This document shows positions 47,600-58,239 of a DNA stretch of 64,000 nucleotides, in pieces. Position numbers and translations under genes: made by a program. The stretch spans positions 1,922,001 through 1,986,000 of the forward strand of contig JAPYXD010000716.1 of the NCBI GenBank assembly GCA_030998225.1, given 5' to 3'. This stretch comes from Diplolepis rosae (lineage: Eukaryota > Arthropoda > Insecta > Hymenoptera > Diplolepididae). Below the pieces are notes generated by a model. It saw only the letters and a program-made list of their open reading frames with translations. It was not told the DNA's origin and made no database searches. How positions within the stretch are numbered: position 1 is the first letter of the stretch; every line of letters begins with the position of its first letter.

Positions 47600-47799
47600 T
47601 GATTAGACTTTTGCGAGGGACTCTAAATCTTTGGAGGAGAATTCTTTTCCCATTTGTTTCCGAACCGTTGAAATATCTCCGCAATGTGCTATTTAAATGG
47701 CTCCAAACTCATGAAAAAGAAAGGAGTTGGTTTAGGTGTCTCCATTTGCAGAAGAGTCACGATACCAACGATACAATCTTTACAAATCAAAGGATCACC
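47600..47799 (-). pseudogene. Decayed last exon of a third serine protease homolog
   Basis: The minus strand reads GD, then PLICKDCIVGIVTLLQ, TPFFFMSLEPFK, a TAG, and HIAEIFQRFGNKWE. This aligns with the exon 5 products of homologs A and B (PLICRKRLVGIAI..., FFIKVHSLKEYITEIFQ...NEWK). Seven bases of the GDYGGP codons are gone, a stop interrupts the middle, and the acceptor site is weak. Sequence at about 47860-48070 on the same strand may hold a relic of the preceding exon ('NNDDLYFF', 'PYGCDH'), but that is doubtful. It lies upstream of homolog B, so the cluster once had at least three members. Confidence 0.7.
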
Positions 47800-48106
47800 T
47801 TAATTTATTTTTGAAAGAATTAATAAAAATAAAAAATAAAAAATAGATGAGCCTTACCAAATTTCTGTTCAGTTGGATAGTATTTAGTGGTCGCAACCAT
47901 ATGGTATTTTATGAATATGTCTGAAAATGAAATCAAATATACAAGAAACCAACGGAGTTTCATTCATAAGTCCGAAAAAAATACAAATCATCATTATTAT
48001 CGGTCACATTAATATCGGATGAAAAAACTTCTCGATCAATTTTGATTGGAAACAAAACGGAAAGAAATTATGATTTTAATCTTTTTTAATTAAAATTATT
48101 TCTTAA

Positions 48107-48820
48107 GGGGGTCTTCTACCTTTGTTGGTTCAAAAAAATCGATTTTTTTTTTGCATTTTTGTGGCCTAGAAGGTGCTAGAAATATAATCTTAAAAGGGTA
48201 CTTTATGGCCCTGGCATCGCAGATTGATTGTATGTAACTTTTCGTCCAAGATTAATACATGAATATCTTTAAATGCGATTTCCCAAAAGTTGCGTTTTTG
48301 TAACTGGTTGACATGATATCTCGAAAACTAATTGATTGATTAATTGAAGTTATATATCAAAATTTGTGAAAAACATGTGCCTATCGTCTGACAGATGCTT
48401 TTTAGATTTTTTTTATTTAAACAATTTTTACAGATGTTTTTAACCTCGAAAACATGGAAAAAAAAATTTATTTTTTTTTAAAGTTGACTGTTCTACGAAA
48501 TTTTCAAATTTTGAAAATCCCATCTGTCAAACGATAGCCAAGGTGATAAAAAAACTAAATCATTTTGATTTTTTTGTTTCAGACGATTTTTATGAGCTGA
48601 ATCGTGTCAACCATTTGTGTATGCATTTTTTGCAAGGGACACCTCAAGGTCAAATCACGGTCAAATCGAAGACGGCAAATTTTCAGTAAAATTAGTGTTA
48701 AATGTATTTAATTAAACAAGTTGAATGCAACAAACCGCATCTCGATTGCGTTTTTAGTTTTCCTTTAACTAATATTCAAAAAACAGTGTCAAAAATGAAG
48801 CCACAAGGTAGAAGACCCCC
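48107..48820. mobile_element. TTAA-flanked MITE, complete copy
   Basis: GGGGGTCTTCTACCTT at the left and its inverse at the right, each bordered by TTAA (48103-48106 and 48821-48824). 714 bp, no transposase. TTAA duplications are made by piggyBac and Kolobok families. Its right half matches 24448-24872 in the opposite orientation. Confidence 0.85.
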
Positions 48821-48829
48821 TTAAACGAT

Positions 48830-49415
48830 AAAAAAATTGTATACTTGATTTAAATTTAATATAAATTTTTAAAAGTTGGAATCTGATACACTAAATATAA
48901 CTTCTTATAAGCTTAGGGAAAAATCTCGACAACGGAATTCTCACTACTTACGCGCAAAATAGTACATTGCACAAGTTGGGGAGCGGGATTTTTACCAGGA
49001 GTATAAAGTTGGCGGCGCGCGAATATTCAAAAGCTCGATTGACGCGGTCTTGCGCTGTCAACTTGATGTTCGTGGTGAATCTGTCGATCCGAAATGAGTT
49101 GTGCATATTATTTTTCACAACGAATGCATGGAAAATTCGATACTCGGCGTGTGTAGAGCATACGCGAAAACACGACCTATGATGTGTTTAATATTGTTTT
49201 TTGAAATTCATTCGTGTTTTTTTTTTAGTTTTCGACTAAGTCTAATATCGAATTTTCCATGCTAGAGTTGTGGAAAAATTATTTCTGTGAAATTGCCTAT
49301 AACATATGTTTTATAAGTTTTGAGACTACATTCAGGCGTTTATTAAGTTGCATCAACGAATGAGAAAATGTCAACACTTGCAGACAAATGACTTAACGAA
49401 ATATTAACGTAACCT
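48830..49415. other. Gene-free interval
   Basis: Unique sequence with a 71-codon frame near 48967 that has no motif. Confidence 0.3.
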
Positions 49416-49419
49416 CTGA

Positions 49420-49818
49420 ATGCGAATGTCACAAAAATTCGTTTCCATTATGGCATACAAACTCGATTTACGAAAGTCTGTCGCAAATCATTCTGGCAGA
49501 ATGAGTTTGCGCCAGATTCTTCAAGTATTTAAAGACAAGCCAATCTCACGTGCAACTATTTTTCGTGTTTTAAAAGATTTTCGAGATTTTAACATTATCT
49601 GGAGTTGTTTCAAAGTTGTCTGTGTAATAGCCATCATTTCCACTCAATTCATGATGCAAAAAAGTGAAGTAAGATTCATCATCCAAAATGATGAATTTTC
49701 TATTTTCAAAGTGTTTGTCTCGAATTGCACGGCAACATTTCGGTATTATTTCGAGCTGCCCGGTTGAATATTTCGGTGATCGCTTATGTTTATGATAGAA
49801 AATATTAATGTTGTGCAC
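49420..49818. pseudogene. Tc1/IS630-type transposase fragment with its halves in opposite orientation
   Basis: On the plus strand, 49438-49587 encodes a helix-turn-helix-like start (MAYKLDLRKSVANHSGRM, then SLRQILQVFKDKPISRATIF). On the minus strand, 49818-49588 encodes part of a DDE domain (IILDDESYFTFLHHELSGND, then TTPDNVK). Both are recognisable as one kind of Tc1-like transposase, but the two parts face each other with a junction near 49588. An inversion with loss of the middle is the simplest explanation. Not functional. Confidence 0.6.
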
Positions 49819-49824
49819 CTTTCT

Positions 49825-51140
49825 GGTCTACCATAAGGCATATGGATAAATGCAGAGTATTCCATATTAAGTAGAAAATTTTTGCAGCCAAGTGAAAGCA
49901 TCTAATTCGCTAATCAAGTTCTAGTAGTAAAATAAAAAATACAAAAACGCATCAAGATACACTTAAAGGAAGAGAGCATAAAACGAAATGCTTTGGCGGA
50001 TGGAAAGGGATGCCAAAAAGATTTGTGGTCGGTGATTCGCGTAGGTAGCTTCTGGCAGGTGATAAAACTACGCTGAAACGAGAATGATGATGCTTGGAGG
50101 TTTTGAAAGTTCTATTCCGACGCGTGACCCCGGAAACGAACCAAGTGGTAAAAAGCAACGGGTGAGGCATTTCTCTTTCTCTTTCACAGTTGCATTCTCT
50201 CAAGCTGTCTTTGTCTCCTCTTGGCTGTTACAGCGAAGCGCGTATTGTATGTCGCGGTATGTACTATTATATACTTGCGTCGGTAACAGCCTGGACTTGT
50301 GTTATAAAAGAAGACGCTTCCACATAACGACTGTTGTAAGACTCGAGACGAGCATAGAACTCATACCTGTTACCTCCTAAGGTTTGCCCCATACAATCTT
50401 TAGCGTGGACATTGTGCAGGAAGTGGAATTCAACTCGGTGTAGATGGTTGCTTGGTTTGTTAGAATCTGTCGACTGGTGAATTTATTCGACGGCCGATAG
50501 AGTTGTTCTTCTCACTGAACAGACTCCCATTGCTTTGTTAAATTAATCGGTTGTTTCGAACCTTCACTCTCTCGCAACAAATGTTCCTCCTTCAACAGGT
50601 GTTCTTTCATTTGCACTATGCTATACAAATATAAGCAGAATTGCCTCTTGGAAAGAGTCTAAACCCTTTCCTCCCATGAATGATGTTCGAAACAGTAGTC
50701 ATTCCCTTATCAGTTTTATGATTGCTTTCTAGACACAAGTGTGACAAACGACATGGTCAATATTTTATCCCTGTCCTTCCATACTCAAGAAGTTGTGAAA
50801 GAAACAAATACTAGTTAAATTCCAATATAAACTCAGCTTAGTTATGTTACGTCACAACAACGTAAATACTTTAATCGAAGGTTTCTCGTTTTAAGTTAGG
50901 ATCAAATGATTTTCGCTTAGGAATGAGGATAAGTCAGTAAAGGACACAATGATTAGTAAAGTAAGACAAATTGAATTTATTTAAATGATGCAAATTAATA
51001 TAAAGAATTGAAGTTTAACTCGATTACCTTAAAAATAGAATTAATAGATATGGCACAGGGAATGTATAAAATAAAGAGAAGAGAGTAAGAGAGAGAGAAG
51101 TTCGGTACCTTTGTAGATGCTTGAAATTGCTTTTATACAA
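49825..51140. other. Moderate-GC interval without recognisable gene
   Basis: Overlapping frames of 80-98 codons on both strands around 49952-50380 have no recognised motif. A purine-rich GAGA tract lies near 51075-51100. Confidence 0.3.
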
Positions 51141-51143
51141 GGG

Positions 51144-51375
51144 AAGGACGTTTTTCGCGTCATTCCGGGACTGTTTGGTAACATTAGCAAGTCGGGAAAT
51201 ATTTGGGGTGGGGATTTTTACCGTACTTGGACGGTAAAACTAACTTCACCAGCGCTTGCGCATGCGCAGTTCATGAGTTTTACTGTCCAAGAACGATAAA
51301 AACTTCCACCCCAAATTTTCTCCTATTTGCTAATATTATACCAAACACTCCCGGAATGACGCGAAAAACGTCCTT
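51144..51375. repeat. Foldback inverted repeat, about 100-bp arms
   Basis: The left arm starts 'aaggacgtttttcgcgtcat' and passes through 'tttggggtgg' and 'cttggacggtaaaact' to 51242. The right arm from 51274 is its inverse with about 80 percent identity. The spacer contains the palindrome TGCGCATGCGCA. The predicted hairpin is about 230 nt. It may be a small foldback transposon; the flanks show no clear duplication. Confidence 0.8.
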
Positions 51376-51379
51376 ACCT

Positions 51380-52350
51380 GGCAATAAGTATCGTATGCAA
51401 CTAAGAGCCAAGCGCGCACTCGGCAGAGGACGGCAAAGCTTGGCTCCGCGTTACATAATGTACTATTATAAGATGGTCCGCACAGGTGTGAGTGGGTTGT
51501 TGTAAGGATCCCACAGGTGTGACGAAGACAGAGCAATTATCATTCTTGGATACTAAGATCCTTTCAAAAATTGAAAAACAGACCACGGTGAATTTATGAC
51601 TCGGATCTTAGGTAAACTCTTAAAATGCACTATACGCGTATTTCACGCTGGAAATCTTTTTAAAGATTTTCGGACAACGTCGCACTTTATTTCTGTTCAT
51701 AAGACTGATTTCAACCGAGGTGGTGTGTCCTATTTATGTTATATTTTTACATGACGTCACGCATCGCGCAGTATCCCACTGTGCGTGATGTAGTTATATC
51801 CTTTTTTTTCTATCGATAGTTTTCTCTCTCCTAGTAACTTTCCCAGATTTTCTCTAGACCCAGCAGGCGCCTATGGTACATTCAAATACGTCGCGGGACG
51901 TGGCTGTTACATAAATTTGATTGGAAGAAGGATCATCACTCAAAGGAGTGATCAACATTTCAAGTTGTTTCAACTTCTAGAGAATGAAATATTTCTAAGG
52001 AAGGCTTTTTTCTAGAAGAAGGCGCTATATCTTGGGGGCTTTTCTTGAAAAGGGGAAATGGAGTTCACCCTAGTCTGTAGGCTCGCCTATGCAGAGGCAC
52101 GTAGCTATACGAGGGGAAAACGAGAATCGGGGTCGATCGATTTTTAAAGCAACCGCAATATTTGACAGCTAGAGCTTCGACGTTGGTTCCGGCGCCACCT
52201 GTTCCCACCGCAGGAGAAGCGACCCTTCGTCCTGCGAGGTTTCTCTCTCGAATCCAAAACCACCCACACGCATCCAGACAAGCAAAGAATTGAAAGAGAG
52301 TGAGAGAGAATTCACTCGCGTGTTTGCTTGCAGAGTTCGCGTTGGGTGTT
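51380..52350. other. Moderate-GC interval without recognisable gene
   Basis: Frames on the minus strand (52412-52065, 115 codons) and plus strand overlap. No motif is recognised. GAGA-type repeats at about 52295-52315 precede a possible short coding exon. Confidence 0.3.
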
Positions 52351-52357
52351 CTGCACC

Positions 52358-52693
52358 ATGCCGGCAGACACGTCGCCAATAAGTGAACATCGGTTGCGTT
52401 ATACACCCTCAACCACCCCCCAACCCTCGACCTCTTCGTCCAACTCGAAACTCAACGCCCCCGCACCATCGCTACATTCGTGGTTCGTGACATACCGCAA
52501 CGATCCCACTATTCCGACCCTCGATTACAGGCTTACTCGCTTTCCAGTATCGTGGTTCACTCTCGGTTCTGTCGTAAAAAAAGTTCTGGCTTTTCAAAAT
52601 TACTTGTCCTTCCTCGAATCTCCTCGTATTCTAAGATTTTTACCAACGCTTTTCATACTTTTGCTGATGGGGTTTTTTTTTTTGTTGAACTAG
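52358..52693 (+). CDS. Possible short coding exon, function unknown
   Basis: ATG at 52358 in a good context (CACCATG) opens 111 codons. The first part is rich in Ser, Thr and Pro (STTPQPSTSSSNSKLNAPAP) and of higher GC than its surroundings; the last third becomes hydrophobic and low-complexity. A GAGA-rich stretch lies upstream, as in some insect promoters. No family is recognised, the minus strand has an overlapping frame of similar length, and a chance frame cannot be excluded. Confidence 0.18.
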   Translation: MPADTSPISEHRLRYTPSTTPQPSTSSSNSKLNAPAPSLHSWFVTYRNDPTIPTLDYRLTRFPVSWFTLGSVVKKVLAFQNYLSFLESPRILRFLPTLFILLLMGFFFLLN

Positions 52694-52779
52694 AAGTCAA
52701 TGTAGATGAGGTGGAATGTCTTTTGATTTGCTACGTGAAATGTAATACTCCATATTGCGCCACATCCAAAAAATAAAAT

Positions 52780-53470
52780 GGCCAGAAATATTTTGTCTTA
52801 GTTAAATGATTTATATTCGAATTTACTACTCTTCTAGTAAAACGAATTGTGAACGCGCAGTCAAGTTTACTAGTAAAGCTTGGTGTAACACTTCTTGTAA
52901 AACTAACATTACACTGATATTAAAACACACTCATAGTGTAAACTTAGTTTTTGAATAAAAGTGGTGTTCACGTTTTACTAATATAATTATATAGAAGAGA
53001 TGTATTATAATTATATATTTACAAGTAGATGAAATAAATTTTCTTGTATTTTAAGGTTATAGATTGGCCTGTCGACTTGAATTCCAAACATAGGAAATCC
53101 GAACCTATACTGATCATAAAAGCACTAGGCTTGAGATCGAAATTCAATAATTTTGATTTAATTAAGCTAATGGTTTTCAAACTTTCGCTATAAGAGTAGA
53201 GCATTCTCATTGAAGTTTTATTTTTCTGTAAGGTTCTGCTTGAGTTGCTATGCACATCCAACATGCATTCGCCGGCATTTGATCTTTTCAAATAAGAAGC
53301 AACTTGGCGTGCAAATTTCGTAAACATGTATGTGGGGCATGTGGAGTTGCAAATCAAGCGTGGCTTGTAGTTCAGATTTCATTCCATCAGAGGTCAGGCG
53401 TGTTACCTTTTCTCACAAGAGGAATCAATCGTAAAAAATATAAAGGAACTAGTTGTGTAGCCATTAATCA
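52780..53470. other. Gene-free AT-rich interval
   Basis: 'cttctagtaaaac', 'tactagtaaagc' and 'cttcttgtaaaact' at 52830-52910 suggest a short decayed repeat. No coding sequence is recognised. Confidence 0.3.
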
Positions 53471-53473
53471 TAA

Positions 53474-53907
53474 CACAGTACGTCCACTACCATGTATTTT
53501 AGGAGGGCACTTAAAAAAGGGAAAATGAGCATTAAATGGCATTGAAATGTCAAAATCTGAAAAAAAAAAACAGAATCGAGAGTGAAAATTTTAAATGCCT
53601 TTTAATTCCTAGGCATTAAAAGGAATTCAAAATTTTCATTCTCGATTCTGTTTTTTTTTTCAGATTTTGACATTTCAATGCCATTTAATGCTCACTTTCT
53701 TACTAGGTATATTCTAAAGAGCGGAAAATTTTTAAACATAAATCAGTGTTTTGTAGCATCAGATTTTATCAAAAGAATATCAAACTATGGTTGCTATGGT
53801 TACAACAGGTTAAAAAAAACATCGGTAACGACAATAGCGCCACCACTTGTTGATAGCAAACACTATAATTCGTTCCCCTTTTCTCCTATATGAGTGGACC
53901 CACTGTG
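53474..53907. mobile_element. P-superfamily-like MITE (copy 2)
   Basis: Begins CACAGTACGTCCAC and ends with the inverse of CACAGTGGGTCCAC. Flanks AATCATAA (53466-53473) and AAACATAA (53908-53915) are an 8-bp duplication with one change. The interior is largely replaced by a palindrome at 53526-53694. Right-hand text 'aacatcggtaacgacaatag' matches 2174-2888. Confidence 0.8.
53526..53694. repeat. Near-perfect palindrome, 169 bp
   Basis: The left arm 'tgagcattaaatggcattga' is mirrored by 'tcaatgccatttaatgctca' with few mismatches through the whole length; the centre is near 'cctaggcatt'. A sister palindrome sits in the next MITE copy. It looks like a small foldback element that jumped into the P-type MITE family. 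Confidence 0.9.
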
Positions 53908-53926
53908 AAACATAATCACTTAACTG

Positions 53927-54420
53927 CACAGTACGTCCACTACCATGTATTTTAGGAGGGTACTTAAAAAAGTGAAAATGAGCATCAGCGCCGCTAAGTT
54001 ATGATAGCAAGAACTAATATCAATGTAAACAATACCCCCGTACACTGCAACCCGATGCCAATAAGAAGGTGGGCATTGAATGGTATTGAAATGTCAAAAT
54101 CTGGAAAGAAAGGGAATCGAGAATGAAACTTTTGAATGCCTTTTAATGCCTAGGAATTAAAATGCATTCAAAAGTTTCATTCTCGGTTCCATTTCTTTCC
54201 AGATTCTGACATTTCAATGCCATTTAATGCTCACTTTCTTACTAGGTATATTCTAAAGAGCGGAAATTTTTTAAACATAAATCAGTGATTTGTAGCATCA
54301 GATTTTATCAAAGGAATATCAAACTATGGTTGCTATGGTTACAACAGGTTAAAAAGAACATCGGTAACGACAATAGCACCACCACTTGTTGATAGCAAAC
54401 ACTATAATTCGTTCCCCTTT
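53927..54420. mobile_element. P-superfamily-like MITE (copy 3), right end lost
   Basis: Begins CACAGTACGTCCAC 19 bp after copy 2 ends, and keeps the left part that copy 2 has lost ('agcatcagcgccgctaagtt'). The right side stops at 'gttccccttt' and the terminal repeat is missing, replaced by unrelated sequence. Confidence 0.75.
54058..54246. repeat. Near-perfect palindrome, 189 bp, inside MITE copy 3
   Basis: 'ccaataagaaggtgggcatt' is mirrored by 'gctcactttcttactagg'. Compared with 2174-2888, which reads 'ccgatgtattctaaag' uninterrupted, the insertion point lies between 'ccgatg' and 'ta-tattctaaag', so the empty site is present in this window. Confidence 0.85.
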
Positions 54421-54429
54421 CCCCTTTGC

Positions 54430-55795
54430 CAATATGGCAATTCAAACTTGCAATGCGAGACCTGGTGGTCGACAAGCGAACTAATCAATATGGCTACCGT
54501 TGGGCTTCGCGCAGCATTGTGTATACTATAGTAAAGCCAGATGCTCACGGTTTAACGCAGTAATTAATCAATTGTTTGACAAATAAATATATAGTTAACA
54601 TAAAAAGTAAGTGACAAGTGCATAAATAAATATAAGCGTGAAAATGGAATTCTCACTGAAGCACAGGAAAGGAAAGGACTTTACTCGTAAAGGCAGTGCT
54701 TGTACGTACTCGCGTAACGTATTTAACGACAACAAAAGCACTTTTAGCACTTACAGATAAACGTAATTTGAAAAGTCCTATTCAGATCAACAGTAAATAC
54801 GTGAACGCCGAAGCCCTGTGGCAGCCATGATTGTTTTCATGCAGCAGCGCCCCTAAGCCCGCGGTGGAGCCGCGGTTAAGCCAGCGCTTAACTGAATCAT
54901 CCGTTATCATCATGGTTCAAGGCTGGCTGTTCCAATTTATACTTTCAATGGCAGCCAAAAACAGCCAAGCTCTATTGTCAATTAGCTGTTATCTCTCCAA
55001 TACGTAGAGCAAGAGATAAAATAATTTCTCTTATTTTCATGAGGGGGAAAATTTCGAGTTACGCAAAAATACAAGAATAAATGAATTTATTAAATATAAT
55101 TGGGTTCAAACGTCCAGGATTTTTTCGTGGGTGCAATTTCTAGATTAGAATGTAGGATTTCACGTAAGTGAAGTTCATAGGCAAGGTAGAATTTAAGTTT
55201 GGACACTGGGCATCTGCCCAAGGCTGCAAATGTGGGGGGCGGAAAATTTTGAAAAAATTTTGTTCAAATTTAATAGGAACTTGAAATTTTATTGCAAAAA
55301 TGTCATTCTATTTTTGAAATAGCAAAAGTTAAATCAATTCTGAATTTTTAATTCAATTTTGACTCCTTAATAGCACAATTTTACAGGTGGAATGAAGGGA
55401 AAACCTGGCCCTATTCATAGGTCTTAGCGTAGGTATAGTTCATAGGTACAGACATAGGATTTTATGAAAGGAAAGTCATAGGATTTTAAATGGAGAAAGT
55501 CATGGGAAAATGACATGGGAACCTATATAGAATCCTAAATATGAACCCATATAGAGATTTTCAATAGCAATAAGCCATGAAGAATTGGCATCGATTTATT
55601 AAGAATAAAGTAGGAGGAATGGAGTTTGGTAGGATTCGTGGATGTATTTCATAGTAAGTATTTTTGTTTCAATTTGACTCAGTAATGTGACAACCTCAAT
55701 CTTAGTCAAAGAGAACGTTTGTTGAAACTAGTTTGTATTATTATCTATTTGACGTAATTTATTCATATTTTATATTTATTTCTAGACATTAAAAA
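54430..55795. other. Gene-free interval
   Basis: Includes a higher-GC patch at about 54800-54900 and AT-rich sequence after 55040. No coding frame of note. 'cataggatttta' and 'cataggaaag'-type phrases around 55430-55560 hint at a short degenerate repeat. Confidence 0.3.
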
Positions 55796-55799
55796 AATT

Positions 55800-56395
55800 A
55801 TGATTCATAAAAATCTACACAATTTGAAATACTTTCTGACCTGTTGCACGATAATCTAGAAGATGGAGAATTTTTTTATTGTGCTAGACAAAATTCCAAA
55901 TAATATTGAATAATTAAAATAGTTATAAAAATATTTACGTGAAATGGTAAATTTCACAATCTTCAAAATATATTTCATATTCAATTAGATATTTGATATC
56001 ATTCGGGACTAGAATTTGTTTTAAATTAATGTGCATAAATCTACATGACATGGCATGACATTGAAAATCTACATGATATGGAATATTTTATTATGTGCTA
56101 GAAACAAATCTACGTGAAATTCATTTTTATCGTGCTGAAAGAAATCTGCGTGGTAAAGAATACTCTATCCTCTTTTAGAAATAGATCCACATTTTAAATA
56201 TTTTCTGCCTTATTATACAAAAATCTACAATAAATAATTTTTTTCATTATGCTAGACAAAATCCCAAATTGTATTAAATTATTTACAGTGTTGGATGAAT
56301 AAATATTTTTTATAATGCTAGATAAAAATTTATTTAACTAGTCTACTAGAAGGAAATCAATACGAGATGGAATATTTTGCACTCGTGCTAAAAAA
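55800..56395. repeat. Decayed satellite-family sequence
   Basis: 'aaaatctacatgatatgga', 'tgtgctagaaacaaatct' and 'attatgctagacaaaatcc' recur at uneven spacing, resembling arrays A and B monomers but strongly diverged. Confidence 0.5.
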
Positions 56396-56585
56396 TAGTT
56401 ACTTTTGAAGTTCTATCGGTTCCTAGTTTTCAAACCTCTTGGATTTATAGCAAGACATATTCCTGTACATATTTTGGAGTTTAATATTGACCCACAGTAA
56501 TAAATATATGATGAATTGAATCGGCATGGGGTCAGTTACTTTTTTTCCCAACCTTTTAGGCGGTGGAACTATAAAATTTCAAAGT

Positions 56586-56626
56586 GGCAAACGTTTCGGC
56601 CACAGATATGGGCGCTCTTCAGTGCC
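56586..56626 (-). ncRNA. Hammerhead-like motif, sister of the one at 45060
   Basis: The minus strand reads GGCACTGAAGAG, a short stem-loop, GGCC, an intact GAAAC and GTTTGCC. The outer GGCA and TGCC can pair. Sequence and order match 45060-45100 closely. Probably the tail of a degraded Penelope-like element. Confidence 0.45.
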
Positions 56627-56639
56627 AGATTTTTTTTTA

Positions 56640-57190
56640 AGAATGAAAACATTAAGGTATCGAGACCGCCTTAGAAAATAAACCTCAACAATTAATCATT
56701 AATATTAACCTGAATTGCGTGCAATTTATGAGTTACTTAGTAATCTAAGAGTAATACTTGTTTTTGTTTTTTTATTTTTTATTTTATTACTTTAATTAAG
56801 TTAGTAAATCATGCATAAAAATTTTGGTGTAAAACTCATGAAAAAGTGAAGGCCTGCTGTTGGACGACAGGTCAACCAAAGGAGAGGTGAAGTTTTTCGC
56901 AATAAAAATTTTTCCAGATTGCGCTCGTGAGAGTGAGGTTGTCAACCACAAACAACACATAAAAACCCCAAGACCGCCAAAACACAAGAACCAAAAAAGA
57001 CACGAAAACATAAAAAAACACAAAAACATTCAAAAAACACAAATAAGAACAAAGGATCCAAAAAACAACAGTTACAAAGGGTCAGAGTTAATTAGAAGGA
57101 AGAGATTTTTAAAAAAAAACAACATTAATTACTTTTTCAAATTCTAATCACTTCACTGATCTGGACCAAGATACTGGCGTTGAAATGTAT
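56640..57190. other. Low-complexity A/C-rich interval
   Basis: AACACAAAAA-type simple sequence (56950-57060) gives a Lys-rich frame of 95 codons on the plus strand that I do not accept as a gene. Confidence 0.4.
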
Positions 57191-57195
57191 TTTAT

Positions 57196-58235
57196 TAGAA
57201 TAAGAGAACACAAAAAACCAAAAAAAAACACAAAAGAACACACACACTAACAGGGGTAGATTTGACACAAAACAACGATTAAATTAAATTATTTAGATTG
57301 CTGACCTTAGGCACTTAAATCACGCACTAAAAGTAATGAGTTTTAATCCACAAAAATTCCAAAAAAACACGAAAAAACACTTTGTCACTAATAGGGGTAG
57401 ATTTGACACAACACTACAATTAAAATCAAGTATTAGGGTTGCTGGCCTTAGACACTTAAATCACGCACTACAGGTAACCAGTTTTAATCACAAAATTAAG
57501 TTAAAAACCTATAATTATCCTACACACACGCGAGTGCAATTAAAAGGTGAAAGAAATAGTTTTCCAATCTTTGAAAATGTAGAAGAATCGACGTTCGTCA
57601 AGGTCGAACCCTCTCAATACTAGTGATGCCTTCTGGTGAGATATTATTGAGATCAAAGAAAGAAAGAAATCATACCTATTTTCCCAGAAAGATACGTATT
57701 TTTTTAGAATAAGAGAACACAAAAAACCAAAAGAAAAAACACCTTTCAACACAAAAATCCGAATAAAACACAAAGGAACACACACACACACTAAAAAGGG
57801 TAGATTTGACACAAAACAACGATTAAATTAAATTATTTAGATTGATGACCTTAGACACTTAAATCACGCACTAAAAGTAATGAGTTTTAATCCACAAAAA
57901 TTCCAAAAAACACGAAAAAACACTTTCCCACTAATAGAGGTAGATTTGACACAACACTACAATTAAAATCAATTATTAGGATTGCTGGCCTTAGACACTT
58001 AAATCACGCACTACAGATAACCAGTTTTAATCACAAAATTAAGTTAAAAACCTATAATTATCCTACATACACGCGCTAGCACAATTAAAAGGTGAAAGAA
58101 ATAGTTTTTCCACTCTTTGAAAATGTAGAAGAATCGAAGTTCGTCAAGGTCGAACCCTCTCAATACTAGTGATGCCTTCTGGTGTGATATCATTGAGATC
58201 AAAGAAAGAACGAAATCATATCTATTTTCCCAGAA
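57196..58235. repeat. Tandem duplication, about 509-bp unit, two copies
   Basis: 'tagaataagagaacac' begins at 57196 and 57705, and the following 500 bp match with few changes, ending at 'ctattttcccagaaa' in both. Within each unit a block of about 130 bp ('gtagatttgacacaa' to 'gttttaatccacaaaa') is itself duplicated. Minus-strand frames over this text are repeat translations. Confidence 0.88.
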
Positions 58236-58239
58236 ATGG

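Noticed and set aside
56860..57147. Lys/Asn-rich 95-codon frame
   Set aside because: Driven by low-complexity AACAC/AAAAA sequence.
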